Translations under genes and position numbers: made by a program
The notes under the pieces: generated by a model
The model's database searches: none
Seen by the model: the letters and a program-made list of their open reading frames with translations, nothing else
Told to the model about the DNA's origin: nothing
Shown: piece after piece, positions 1 to 6,704 of the stretch
Position numbering within the stretch: the stretch's first letter is position 1
Layout: each line of letters starts with the position of its first letter
From: UBA4733 sp036734945
GTDB lineage: Bacteria > Chloroflexota > UBA4733
Direction: 5' to 3'
Length of the DNA stretch: 64,000 bases
NCBI GenBank assembly: GCA_036734945.1
Contig: DAIMXP010000027.1
Coordinates: forward strand, 1-64,000

Positions 1-274
1 GGAAGGCCGTCAGGAAGGCCAGAAACCGGCGCAACGCGGCCCGGTACGAGGTCATGGTGAGATACGCCTTACCCGCCCGGAGATCGCGCATGAACCGCGC
101 AACGGCTTCGCCAACGGGGATATCCTCCTGCCGCTCACCGGACGCCACGGCAGCCCGCTCCTGGTTTTCGGCGTAGGCCTTCGCTCCCTCGTAGGCCATC
201 TGGCGAACCAGCGCCGCCAGGTCGGCAGGCAGGTCGATCAGGGGCGCCGGAACGAGTGTTATCTGGTGTTCCAT
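1..274 (-). CDS. Tyrosine integrase, N-terminal part (cut by window edge)
   Basis: The reading frame opens at ATG 274 behind a GAAAGGGA ribosome site and runs off the left edge after 91 codons. The visible protein has a short N-terminal strand, then helices containing AYEGAKAYAENQERA and SYRAALRRFLAFLTAF. This is the layout of the SAM-like core-binding domain of phage tyrosine recombinases. The catalytic domain with the R-H-R-Y residues would lie outside the window, so the enzyme class is inferred from the N-terminus only. It is the last visible gene of the leftward operon beginning at 1993, and would integrate and excise the element that ends at the selC fragment near 22.4 kb. Confidence 0.68.
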   Translation of the reverse strand, partial: MEHQITLVPAPLIDLPADLAALVRQMAYEGAKAYAENQERAAVASGERQEDIPVGEAVARFMRDLRAGKAYLTMTSYRAALRRFLAFLTAF

Positions 275-298
275 CGAGTTCCCTTTCAATCCTCTGTC

Positions 299-730
299 CT
301 ATGAATCCTGCGCACTGGGCGCCGTCTTGCTGACGCGCACCGCTGGCCTCGGCGTGTCGGTCGGTCGCGGGTCGCCCCAGTCGTTGGGCCACGTGGCGTA
401 CCCCGTCACGATCTCTCGCCACAGGTCGTCCGGGCGGAAGCGTTGCGCCACCTCCACGCTGACTTGCGCGGCCAGGTCAGAGACTTCATTGGCGAACGCG
501 TTGACGCAAGCTTCGACCTCCATGGACAGCTTCTCGCCGCCCGGCAAGGCAGCCACCCGAAGCAGCAGCGCTTCCAGCGCATCGCGCCAGGCGCCGCACT
601 GGCGCGAATTACTCCAGGCTTGCCGTGCGAAGTCCTGCGCCAGGAGATGCACGGCGGTGTCCGCGCGCTCTCGCCACATTGGTGTATCCGGCAGTTTGAC
701 GCTCTGCGGGTCGCCAAGTCGAATGGTCAT
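299..730 (-). CDS. Hypothetical phage protein, 143 aa
   Basis: I chose ATG 730 because an AGGAGAG site sits just upstream; the frame stays open further upstream but without a ribosome site. The protein is mostly helical, acidic in the middle and Pro/Thr-rich at the C-terminus (ending SKTAPSAQDS). I recognise no domain. It lies between the integrase and three other small genes in one leftward operon, so it is probably an accessory or regulatory gene of the element. Confidence 0.6.
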   Translation of the reverse strand: MTIRLGDPQSVKLPDTPMWRERADTAVHLLAQDFARQAWSNSRQCGAWRDALEALLLRVAALPGGEKLSMEVEACVNAFANEVSDLAAQVSVEVAQRFRPDDLWREIVTGYATWPNDWGDPRPTDTPRPAVRVSKTAPSAQDS

Positions 731-829
731 GGTCTCTCCTCTGCGCTTACGCCTCCCCGCGCCACACGACGCGGTTTCCGGCTCCTTGCCGGCGGCTCCG
801 ACCGGTTGCCCGGTCGAGGCCCGCACGCC

Positions 830-1159
830 TTACGCTTCGCTTAGCCGGTGTTCAGGCACGGCGTCACTGCCGAAGAGGGCGTCCAGCGCCGTCAGGATGG
901 CAAAGCCGGCGGCATAGTCAATCCGGGCGCTCTCCTGCAGTTCGTAGGCGCGGTACAGCGCCTGGCCGTCATCGTCCAGGTGGCCAATGTAGGCACAGTG
1001 CAACGCGCCACTCTCCCGCGCCGCTTGCCGCCACTGCTGGAGAGCGTCGTCTTCCAGGGCCAGCTCCAGGCCGCTGTAGGCTAGGCCGTCTTCGTCCAGC
1101 TTCGGTAGGATCATCGTTTGCACGAGGTCTGCGATAACGTCTTTTGGCTTACCGGTCAT
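830..1159 (-). CDS. Hypothetical phage protein, 109 aa
   Basis: It starts at ATG 1159 after a GGGAGAGAG ribosome site. The predicted protein is acidic and helical (KPKDVIADLVQTMILPKLDE near the N-terminus, then a Gln/Arg/Glu-rich helix). I recognise no catalytic motif. It is the third gene from the end of the leftward operon that starts at 1993. Function unknown. Confidence 0.6.
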   Translation of the reverse strand: MTGKPKDVIADLVQTMILPKLDEDGLAYSGLELALEDDALQQWRQAARESGALHCAYIGHLDDDGQALYRAYELQESARIDYAAGFAILTALDALFGSDAVPEHRLSEA

Positions 1160-1181
1160 CTGCTCTCTCCCTTGCTGTCTC

Positions 1182-1562
1182 TCACGCCAGCCACCGGTAC
1201 ACCCGGTCGCTCCGGCTCTTTGCCGGTAGAGCGGCTTCCCGCTCCCGCACGCCTCGCGCCACCTCAGCCGGTACCAGCCACTCCGGCCAGTAGCGGGTAG
1301 CTGCCGGCGTCGGCGCCCACCGCTGGTAGTCGGCCTCGGCCAGCTCTGCATCCAACTCCGTGGACTGGTTCCACGGGGCGCAGCTCGCCGACTCGTAGAG
1401 CACCGGCTCCGGCGGCTCCGGCGTCTCGTGCCAGGTGAGCCGCACGCACTCGCTGTCACGGCGGAAGCCCAGCACGATACCGGTGAAGTCGGCGAAGGCC
1501 TCCACGTGCTCCACGATGCACGTGCCGTTGATCATCTCTGCCACGATGGTTGTTTGCTTCAT
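1182..1562 (-). CDS. Hypothetical phage protein, 126 aa
   Basis: ATG 1562 has an AGGAGAGG ribosome site. The protein begins with a beta-rich stretch (TTIVAEMINGTCIVEHV), has an acidic middle (TELDAELAEADYQRW) and a basic C-terminus. No known domain is visible. Spacing to its neighbours is about 20 bp downstream and 110 bp upstream, within the same leftward operon. Confidence 0.6.
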   Translation of the reverse strand: MKQTTIVAEMINGTCIVEHVEAFADFTGIVLGFRRDSECVRLTWHETPEPPEPVLYESASCAPWNQSTELDAELAEADYQRWAPTPAATRYWPEWLVPAEVARGVREREAALPAKSRSDRVYRWLA

Positions 1563-1672
1563 CCTTGCCTCTCCTCTTGCTCCGTCACGCCCAGGTGTTG
1601 CAGTTGCAACACCTGCCGGTGTCTGGCCGGTGCCGACCGGGTGGTGTTCCCGGCCAGCCGCACGCCTGTGGG

Positions 1673-1993
1673 CTAGCCCAGCAGCGGGATGTCGATCAGC
1701 TCTGCCCGGCGCTCCCTGGCGGTCCAGTAGCGGCGCTGCAAGGCGCTGAAGGCTGCGACCGGCATCACGTGGCCGTACTCGCTGATCCGCTCGCCCATCG
1801 CGTCAATCTGCGCGTTGAGGGTCTCCAGCTCGCCAGCGTTGCGGCGCTCGGCCTCGGCGCGGAGGAGCTTCACGTGCCAGCAGGGCTTGTTGAAGGACCC
1901 TGCAACGCACGTGCAGGTAGCGCTGCCGTCGTCATTCAGGCAGACCGTGTACTGCTGGCTGCTGGTGCGGCTGGGAAGTGTGGCGGTGGTCAT
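1673..1993 (-). CDS. SWIM-type zinc finger small protein
   Basis: This 106-residue protein carries the pattern C-x-C-x8-C-x-H (CTCVAGSFNKPCWH, about residues 27-40), the signature of SWIM zinc fingers, which bind DNA or proteins. Before it is a strand resembling the usual SWIM lead-in (QYTVCLNDDGSATCTC). After it comes a long helix ending in ERRAELIDIPLLG. ATG 1993 follows AGGGAG. It is the first gene of the leftward operon and is preceded by a good promoter overlapped by repeated GTAATAG boxes. The role in the element (regulation or recombination accessory) is inference. Confidence 0.7.
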   Translation of the reverse strand: MTTATLPSRTSSQQYTVCLNDDGSATCTCVAGSFNKPCWHVKLLRAEAERRNAGELETLNAQIDAMGERISEYGHVMPVAAFSALQRRYWTARERRAELIDIPLLG

Positions 1994-2009
1994 TGCGGGT
2001 GCTCCCTAT

Positions 2010-2057
2010 CTATTACTCTACTACGGTAATAGTAGCACACTGCGGTAATAGAGTCAA
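2010..2057 (-). promoter_or_regulatory. Leftward promoter with three operator-like GTAATAG boxes
   Basis: On the minus strand TTGACT (2057-2052) and TACTAT (2034-2029) are 17 bp apart, a good sigma-70 pair for the gene starting at 1993. The heptamer GTAATAG occurs at 2045-2051 (inside the spacer) and 2026-2032 (on the -10), 19 bp apart. Its inverse CTATTAC lies at 2010-2016, just past the expected transcription start. This placement is typical of repressor operators. The divergent HTH gene at 2110 is the obvious candidate regulator, by position only. Confidence 0.6.
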
Positions 2058-2075
2058 GGGGTTTCGGTACAATCA

Positions 2076-2103
2076 TTGACGAAGTGCGAAAATAGCCTAT
2101 ACT
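2076..2103 (+). promoter_or_regulatory. Rightward promoter giving a leaderless mRNA
   Basis: TTGACG (2076-2081) and TATACT (2098-2103) are separated by 16 bp. The ATG of the HTH gene is at 2110, where transcription would start, and no ribosome site precedes it. The mRNA is therefore predicted to be leaderless. Confidence 0.6.
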
Positions 2104-2109
2104 GCCTGC

Positions 2110-2355
2110 ATGGAATTACTGACGACTGATGAGGCGGCTGAACGGCTAGGGATGACTCCTGGCCGAGTGCGGCAGTTGATTCGTGCCGGCAAACTGACGC
2201 CGGTTCGCCGAATCGACAAGGCGTATATGCTTCGAACTGAAGATGTCGACACCTATGCGCAGCAGGCGCCGCCATCGGTCGGGTGGCCGAAGGGGAAACC
2301 ACGCAAGACGCCGGCGACTCCGGCAGTACCTGACCAGGATGGGGTCGGAATCTGA
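2110..2355 (+). CDS. Excisionase/MerR-like helix-turn-helix protein
   Basis: The first 55 residues (LLTTDEAAERLGMTPGRVRQ, then IRAGKLTPVRR) are a winged HTH of the excisionase/helix-turn-helix-17 type. A Pro/Lys-rich tail (KGKPRKTPATPAVP) follows. Such proteins act as recombination directionality factors or small repressors. It is divergent from the operon that ends in the integrase, with the operator array in the shared 116-bp gap, which suits a switch role. It is translated from what looks like a leaderless transcript. Confidence 0.75.
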   Translation: MELLTTDEAAERLGMTPGRVRQLIRAGKLTPVRRIDKAYMLRTEDVDTYAQQAPPSVGWPKGKPRKTPATPAVPDQDGVGI

Positions 2356-2431
2356 GGCGCTGTTCAGCGCTGCCGGCGTCCGGGAAGCATCCTGGTGTCT
2401 TGCTGAGCATAGGCTGTGATGGGAGTACCCG

Positions 2432-3661
2432 ATGTCCCGTAGACTCTTTGCACTCGTCGTGTTGTGTCCCTGGTTACTGGTGGCCTGTGGGACGACCGCT
2501 ACATCAACGAATCCTCAGTCTTCGACGGCGAAGGAAGCGACAGCAACGCCGTGGGTTATTGTGGTGACTGCGACACCCGCAGTTGCTGCGTCGTCGCCTA
2601 CTGCACCGGCAGGAGGGCTGGTAGCCCCAATTGAAACCGCAACTCCCACACCGAGCGCAAAGGTAGCTTCGTTGATCGTGGCTACTCAAGCGCCAATAAC
2701 TCCGACTCCGGACTCAACAGCCATACCGGCACCAACGAGCGCAGTACCGTCTGAGCCTCCAAGGTTAGCTATTACGAATTCCGATGGGAAAAACTTCGTG
2801 ATCCACGCTACCGGGTTTCGTCCAAACGAACGGCTCACCGTCAAGATGACTACCTACGACGGCGGCGTCTGTGTATCAAATGAGCCGGACCCGTCCTGTT
2901 TCTGGGAACGTCAGGCTGATTCGAATGGCAATTATGACCGCACGACGCCCTTGGACGTCGTTACCACACCCGGCAAACACTGGTATTGGGTTGAAGGCGC
3001 GCAGAGCGGCGCCACGAACCGAGTCGTCATTGATCTAACAAAGAACGCCCCGAACCCAGTTGACGTGGCCCCGACCGCCGCGCCGCGTACCGCATCCGCG
3101 CCGATTCCCACTGTCGAAGCATTCGCCGATCTGGTACCGGCAGACCGACGGTGGCCGGCGGCTGAGGAGGCAGCCTTTCTTAAGGGCATCAACAGCCCGA
3201 CTGCTCCATGCATTCTGGCAGAATCTGAGATCCAATTTACGCTCGCGCAGATGCTGAAAATAAACGCGGAGGACGCTGCACAACAGAAGGCCGCGATGTA
3301 CCCCATCGCCTTTTTCTGTGCGAATACCTCCGGCGTGTTCAGTACCGCACCACTGCCAACTATATCAACCGCTGCACCGGCTGGAACGATACTCGACGTG
3401 ACGGGCAGCGGCATCAAGACCACCAGGTCCTTCACCATCGGAAATGCCTGGGACCTCATATGGTCCTATGATTGCAGCGACTTCGGCACCAAAGGCAACT
3501 TTCAGGTGTATGTGTTCAAAGCCGATGGGAGTCTCAGTCGAAATGCCGGCGTCAATGAGCTCGACAACAGCGGTAATGGCGTCGAACACTTTCATCAGGG
3601 CGGCACGCTTTACCTGGAGATGAACTCAGAGTGCACCTGGCACGTCGTCGTCCAGGGCTGA
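2432..3661 (+). CDS. Secreted lipoprotein, 409 aa
   Basis: The N-terminus is a lipoprotein signal peptide (MSRRLFALVVLCPWLLVACG) with lipobox LVAC, so the mature protein is anchored by Cys19. A long Thr/Pro/Ala/Ser linker runs to about residue 105. A beta-rich domain follows (about 110-200), then a second linker, and a C-terminal beta-sandwich-like domain (about 310-409) containing FHQGGTLYLEMNSECTW. A similar C-terminal module is common in actinobacterial and Chloroflexota lipoproteins; its ligand is unknown to me. It is transcribed opposite to the flanking phage genes, as expected of a cargo gene expressed in the lysogen. Confidence 0.75.
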   Translation: MSRRLFALVVLCPWLLVACGTTATSTNPQSSTAKEATATPWVIVVTATPAVAASSPTAPAGGLVAPIETATPTPSAKVASLIVATQAPITPTPDSTAIPAPTSAVPSEPPRLAITNSDGKNFVIHATGFRPNERLTVKMTTYDGGVCVSNEPDPSCFWERQADSNGNYDRTTPLDVVTTPGKHWYWVEGAQSGATNRVVIDLTKNAPNPVDVAPTAAPRTASAPIPTVEAFADLVPADRRWPAAEEAAFLKGINSPTAPCILAESEIQFTLAQMLKINAEDAAQQKAAMYPIAFFCANTSGVFSTAPLPTISTAAPAGTILDVTGSGIKTTRSFTIGNAWDLIWSYDCSDFGTKGNFQVYVFKADGSLSRNAGVNELDNSGNGVEHFHQGGTLYLEMNSECTWHVVVQG

Positions 3662-3719
3662 ACCAAGCCCGTGTCGGCCCGCGATACTGCGTCCACTGCG
3701 CAAGTCACTTCGGTGACAC

Positions 3720-4367
3720 TTACCATCCGAGTCGTCGCCAGTGGCCGACTTCGTGGTCTTCCAGGCTCATGTACCGCACGTTCGGTTGGGCTGGCGGTTC
3801 CAATGTCGCCAGCCCAAGCGCGGTCACCAGGTCGTCGTGGGCACCGGTCGAGAACGCTCCGTACTGCTCGTTCGCATTTGGGTCGATGCGGATTTCGTAG
3901 TCCTGCAACTCGCGCACCATCGCCGCCGCCTCCGGCTTGCTCTGCGGAAGTTCAACCCGATCAGTCTGGAAGAGCACTTGCAGCCGACTGACGAGGAACG
4001 CCTTACCGAGGCTCGCGGTGCCCTGGCTGAGCACGTAGCGGTCACCGTAGGTGAAGGTGACGGCGGTCAGGCTGCATTGGATGTCACGGAGCACGACGCG
4101 CAGGGCATCCACTGCCGGCACGGCGCCCGTTGCATCCACGTAGAGGTGTGGCCGTTCGCAGCCGCGCGCTCGCACGCCGCGCAGCACGGCAGCGATGGTA
4201 GTGTAGACCTTCGGATACGCTGTCCCCAACGGCAGCCAGCCAAACTCCCGAACGACGAACCGCGTTTCCGCTCCCCACGTGTCGGAGGCGAACACTTCGG
4301 CCACAACCAGGGCGGTCGGGTCGTGGCGCTGGCCCAGGTCTACGCCGATGCCGACAACAGGTCCCAT
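3720..4367 (-). CDS. Terminase large subunit, nuclease domain as separate protein
   Basis: The protein is an RNase H-fold nuclease of the kind forming the C-terminal half of phage TerL, which cuts concatemeric DNA during packaging. The acidic residues are visible: Asp10 in GIGVDLGQRHDPTAL, Asp78 in HLYVDATG, and Asp178/Asp179 in GAHDDLVTALGLA. ATG 4367 lies inside the end of the upstream ATPase gene (28-bp overlap, different frame) and has its own AAGGAG site 8 nt away. The two halves of TerL are therefore probably made as two polypeptides. A sequencing or real frameshift that split one gene is the alternative. Confidence 0.82.
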   Translation of the reverse strand: MGPVVGIGVDLGQRHDPTALVVAEVFASDTWGAETRFVVREFGWLPLGTAYPKVYTTIAAVLRGVRARGCERPHLYVDATGAVPAVDALRVVLRDIQCSLTAVTFTYGDRYVLSQGTASLGKAFLVSRLQVLFQTDRVELPQSKPEAAAMVRELQDYEIRIDPNANEQYGAFSTGAHDDLVTALGLATLEPPAQPNVRYMSLEDHEVGHWRRLGW

Positions 4368-5110
4368 GTTTCAATCTCCTTGCCGAACGCGCGGTCGATG
4401 TCCGCTCGGCTGAATGCTGACGACTGTGCATCCTTGAACTGGCACAGGTATTCCTGTTCGTACCACCAGCGACCCATCGTGCGTTCCTCCTCGGCCAGGA
4501 ATGCCGGGCTGATGCGCGGGCAAGCGGTTGCCGGCACCTCGATGCGCTCCCATGGTTCCTTGCTTCGCCAGGCTTCATACCACCAGCCCCGCGTGCCGTG
4601 GGGCGTGCTCATAGCGATCAAGCGCCCCTGTGACACGGCCAGCATGGGGCGCAAGGCGGTGTAGAGGTCGTTGGGCACCCAGGCGGCTTCGTCAATCGCC
4701 AGGAGTCGAACGCCGCTGTAACCGCGTATGGTGCCTTCCTTGCCGGGCAGGCTCACGATGCGGCTGCCGTTCTCCAAGGCGAGCTGCAGCGCCGATTCCG
4801 ATTCGGCCTCGACTGGCTTGCCCAGCGCCCGGTACACCCGCAAGGCTTTGTCCTTGAACAACTCCTGCGACTGGCGCAGTGTCGGCGAGAGCAACAGCAC
4901 CAGGCTGTCGGGCAGGTAGAGCGCGGTATGCACGGCCAGCGTGGCCACGGTCAGGCTCTTGCCACTCTGCCGACTGCAATTGAGCAAGAGCCGCGACGAG
5001 TCGGACCGGAGCACCTGTGCTTGCCAGTGGTCGGGGGTGATGCTGGCGGCTCGGGCAAGTGCCACCGGATCGAGCGCCATCTGTAAATCGGCGGCGAGGC
5101 TAGCCGGCAT
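4340..5110 (-). CDS. Terminase large subunit, ATPase domain
   Basis: This 256-residue protein has the TerL motor ATPase motifs: Walker A SRQSGKS (46-52), Walker B LLAIDEAA (136-143) and the coupling motif MSTP (167-170). It would translocate DNA into the procapsid with the small subunit. It ends with QEYLCQFKDAQSSAF and ADIDRAF, the region that normally links to the nuclease domain, then stops. The nuclease is encoded by the next gene in the -1 frame. Its start overlaps the end of the TerS-like gene by 11 bp. No slippery heptamer is visible in the overlap with the nuclease gene. Confidence 0.85.
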   Translation of the reverse strand: MPASLAADLQMALDPVALARAASITPDHWQAQVLRSDSSRLLLNCSRQSGKSLTVATLAVHTALYLPDSLVLLLSPTLRQSQELFKDKALRVYRALGKPVEAESESALQLALENGSRIVSLPGKEGTIRGYSGVRLLAIDEAAWVPNDLYTALRPMLAVSQGRLIAMSTPHGTRGWWYEAWRSKEPWERIEVPATACPRISPAFLAEEERTMGRWWYEQEYLCQFKDAQSSAFSRADIDRAFGKEIETWDLLSASA

Positions 5111-5852
5111 CGAGCGCCTCGGACAGCGCCAGACGTGCCTCTGGATACGGTAGCAGCGCAGCCAAGAGGCGCGTCCGCAGCGTGAGCCACTCCGGCATCA
5201 CCAGCACGTTGACCTGGGGCCGCTCGTCGAGCTCGCCCAGCAGCTTGGCGAGCAACTCCGTCTGCCCCTTGAGTTGCGCCGCCGTCCGGAGCACCAGTTC
5301 ACGCGGGTCAGCGTGCTTGATCTCCACGATCTCGGCTTTCAGCGGCCGGCCGTCTGGCGTCAGCGCGCTGTCCAGTCGCGCGAGCAACTGCGACAGCGGC
5401 GCCTTCCGGGGCCGCAGGGAGCCATCCGCGTAGCGGTCCAGGTAGGTCACCACCACGTCGCTCGCCCGTGGCCCGAGGTCGTAGCGTGTTGGGTCGTCGG
5501 CATCACGCAGCCAGCGGTCACAGGCATCGAACAGGAGGTTGACGCGATGGAAGCAACGCTCCAGTTCCTCCATGACGTCGACGGCGTGTGCTCGCTCTGT
5601 CGTTTCCTGGCGTTCCGCTTGCCCCTGCAACTCCTCAGCCCGCCATGCCGCGTTATCCCGCGATTCACGCGCTTGGGCAAGCAGTTTGGGGACGTGATTC
5701 GCCTGATGCCGCACCATCGAATCGCTTGAAACGCGGTGAATCGCGGCAACGCTGGCGCAGCTCTCCCCCGCGACGAGGGCCTTGTCGATGGCGTGGCGAT
5801 CGGGATGGACACAGACACTGCACGCCCTGGCCACCGCTAGACCTTGCCCCAC
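5100..5852 (-). CDS. Putative terminase small subunit
   Basis: A GTG start at 5852 overlaps the end of the upstream gene by 16 bp. The N-terminus has C-x2-C (ACSVCVHPDRHAID) followed by a helix-turn-helix-like segment (ASVAAIHRVSSDSMVRH), a pattern common in small terminase or DNA-binding packaging proteins. The rest is helical with a coiled-coil tendency. Position directly before the TerL ATPase gene, with translational overlap, supports the TerS assignment. Homology is not strong enough by eye to be certain. Confidence 0.6.
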   Translation of the reverse strand: MGQGLAVARACSVCVHPDRHAIDKALVAGESCASVAAIHRVSSDSMVRHQANHVPKLLAQARESRDNAAWRAEELQGQAERQETTERAHAVDVMEELERCFHRVNLLFDACDRWLRDADDPTRYDLGPRASDVVVTYLDRYADGSLRPRKAPLSQLLARLDSALTPDGRPLKAEIVEIKHADPRELVLRTAAQLKGQTELLAKLLGELDERPQVNVLVMPEWLTLRTRLLAALLPYPEARLALSEALDAG

Positions 5853-6289
5853 TCGCGGAAGTCCGGCAGGTCACCAGTACCCAGTGCGAGGCCGGCGGAG
5901 TCGGTAGCGAGCGTGGGGAGGCCAGCCGCGAGGCAGGCGGCCTCGTGACGGTCGAGTGCCTGTTGCAGTTGCTCCCGTTGCGCCCACAGGGCAATGCCAG
6001 CGGCCCGGTATGCCGTATAGGCGGCCTTGGCTGCCTTCCCGGTTGCGGCGTGCTCGGCTAGCGCAGCCGCTCGGCGTTCCGCCTCTTTGCGCCGCTCCTG
6101 GTCTGCCGTGGCGTCGCTGGCCCGATGGAGCACCCGTTCCCGTGCGGCGATCTGATCCAGTAGCCGCCGCTGTTCCGCGTCGAGGCCGGCAAGTCCTGCA
6201 TCTGCTGCCGCGAGTTGCTGGCGCAGTGCGGCCAGTTCCTCATCGTGCGGTGTCGCTATCGGCCGGGTCAAGAGGTCACGTAGTGCCAT
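5837..6289 (-). CDS. Coiled-coil hypothetical phage protein, 150 aa
   Basis: Residues 15-120 are Ala/Glu/Arg/Gln-rich heptads (ELAALRQQLAAADAGLAGLD, then a long Ala-rich helix), so a long coiled coil is predicted. The C-terminus is a short acidic tail (GTGDLPDFREWGKV). It lies between a tape-measure/zinc-protein pair and the packaging genes. A scaffold-like or chaperone role is possible, but nothing in the sequence fixes it. Confidence 0.6.
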   Translation of the reverse strand: MALRDLLTRPIATPHDEELAALRQQLAAADAGLAGLDAEQRRLLDQIAARERVLHRASDATADQERRKEAERRAAALAEHAATGKAAKAAYTAYRAAGIALWAQREQLQQALDRHEAACLAAGLPTLATDSAGLALGTGDLPDFREWGKV

Positions 6290-6305
6290 TCGTTGTCTCC
6301 TTTTC

Positions 6306-6704
6306 TCAGTTCCGATCGAGCGTGCCGCGTACCAGCAGCCCGAGCCGATTGGAAAGCGCCTTCTGGTCTGTCGGCGAGAGCTGCGCCGCGCAACGGTTGC
6401 ATGGCAGGAACCAGGCCTCCGCCGGGTCCGCCGGCAGGTTCAACAACAGGTCCATCCCGCGATCGAGGACGGCCTGACGCAGCACGGGGTCGGGGAGATA
6501 GACGCCCAGATACCCGCGAGGGCGGTCGGCATCGCCGCAAATGGGGCAGGTCGGTTTCTCGTCTACCTGGCGGTAGAAAAGGCGCAATACCTCCAGGTCG
6601 GTGACCTTTGCCCAGCGCAGCATGCGCCTCACCACTGGCGGCCAGTGGTCGTCCGGTGTCTCGACTCGCCACACATCGCTCCCGTGGTTCTGCCCCGTCA
6701 TCAC
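6306..6704 (-). CDS. Zinc-binding hypothetical phage protein, 132 aa
   Basis: The start (GTG 6704 or ATG 6701) overlaps the tape-measure stop codon, so the two genes are translationally coupled. Four cysteines in two pairs, C-x2-C (TCPICGDAD, about residues 52-59) and C-x2-C (PCNRCAAQL, about 102-110), suggest one structural zinc site. The N-terminus is Trp-rich. Its place directly after the tape measure gene suggests a tail-tip or assembly component, by position only. Confidence 0.6.
   Translation of the reverse strand: MMTGQNHGSDVWRVETPDDHWPPVVRRMLRWAKVTDLEVLRLFYRQVDEKPTCPICGDADRPRGYLGVYLPDPVLRQAVLDRGMDLLLNLPADPAEAWFLPCNRCAAQLSPTDQKALSNRLGLLVRGTLDRN

Noticed and set aside
4340..4367. Programmed frameshift joining the two terminase parts
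   Set aside because: No X XXY YYZ heptamer is in phase in the overlap, and the nuclease has its own ribosome site.
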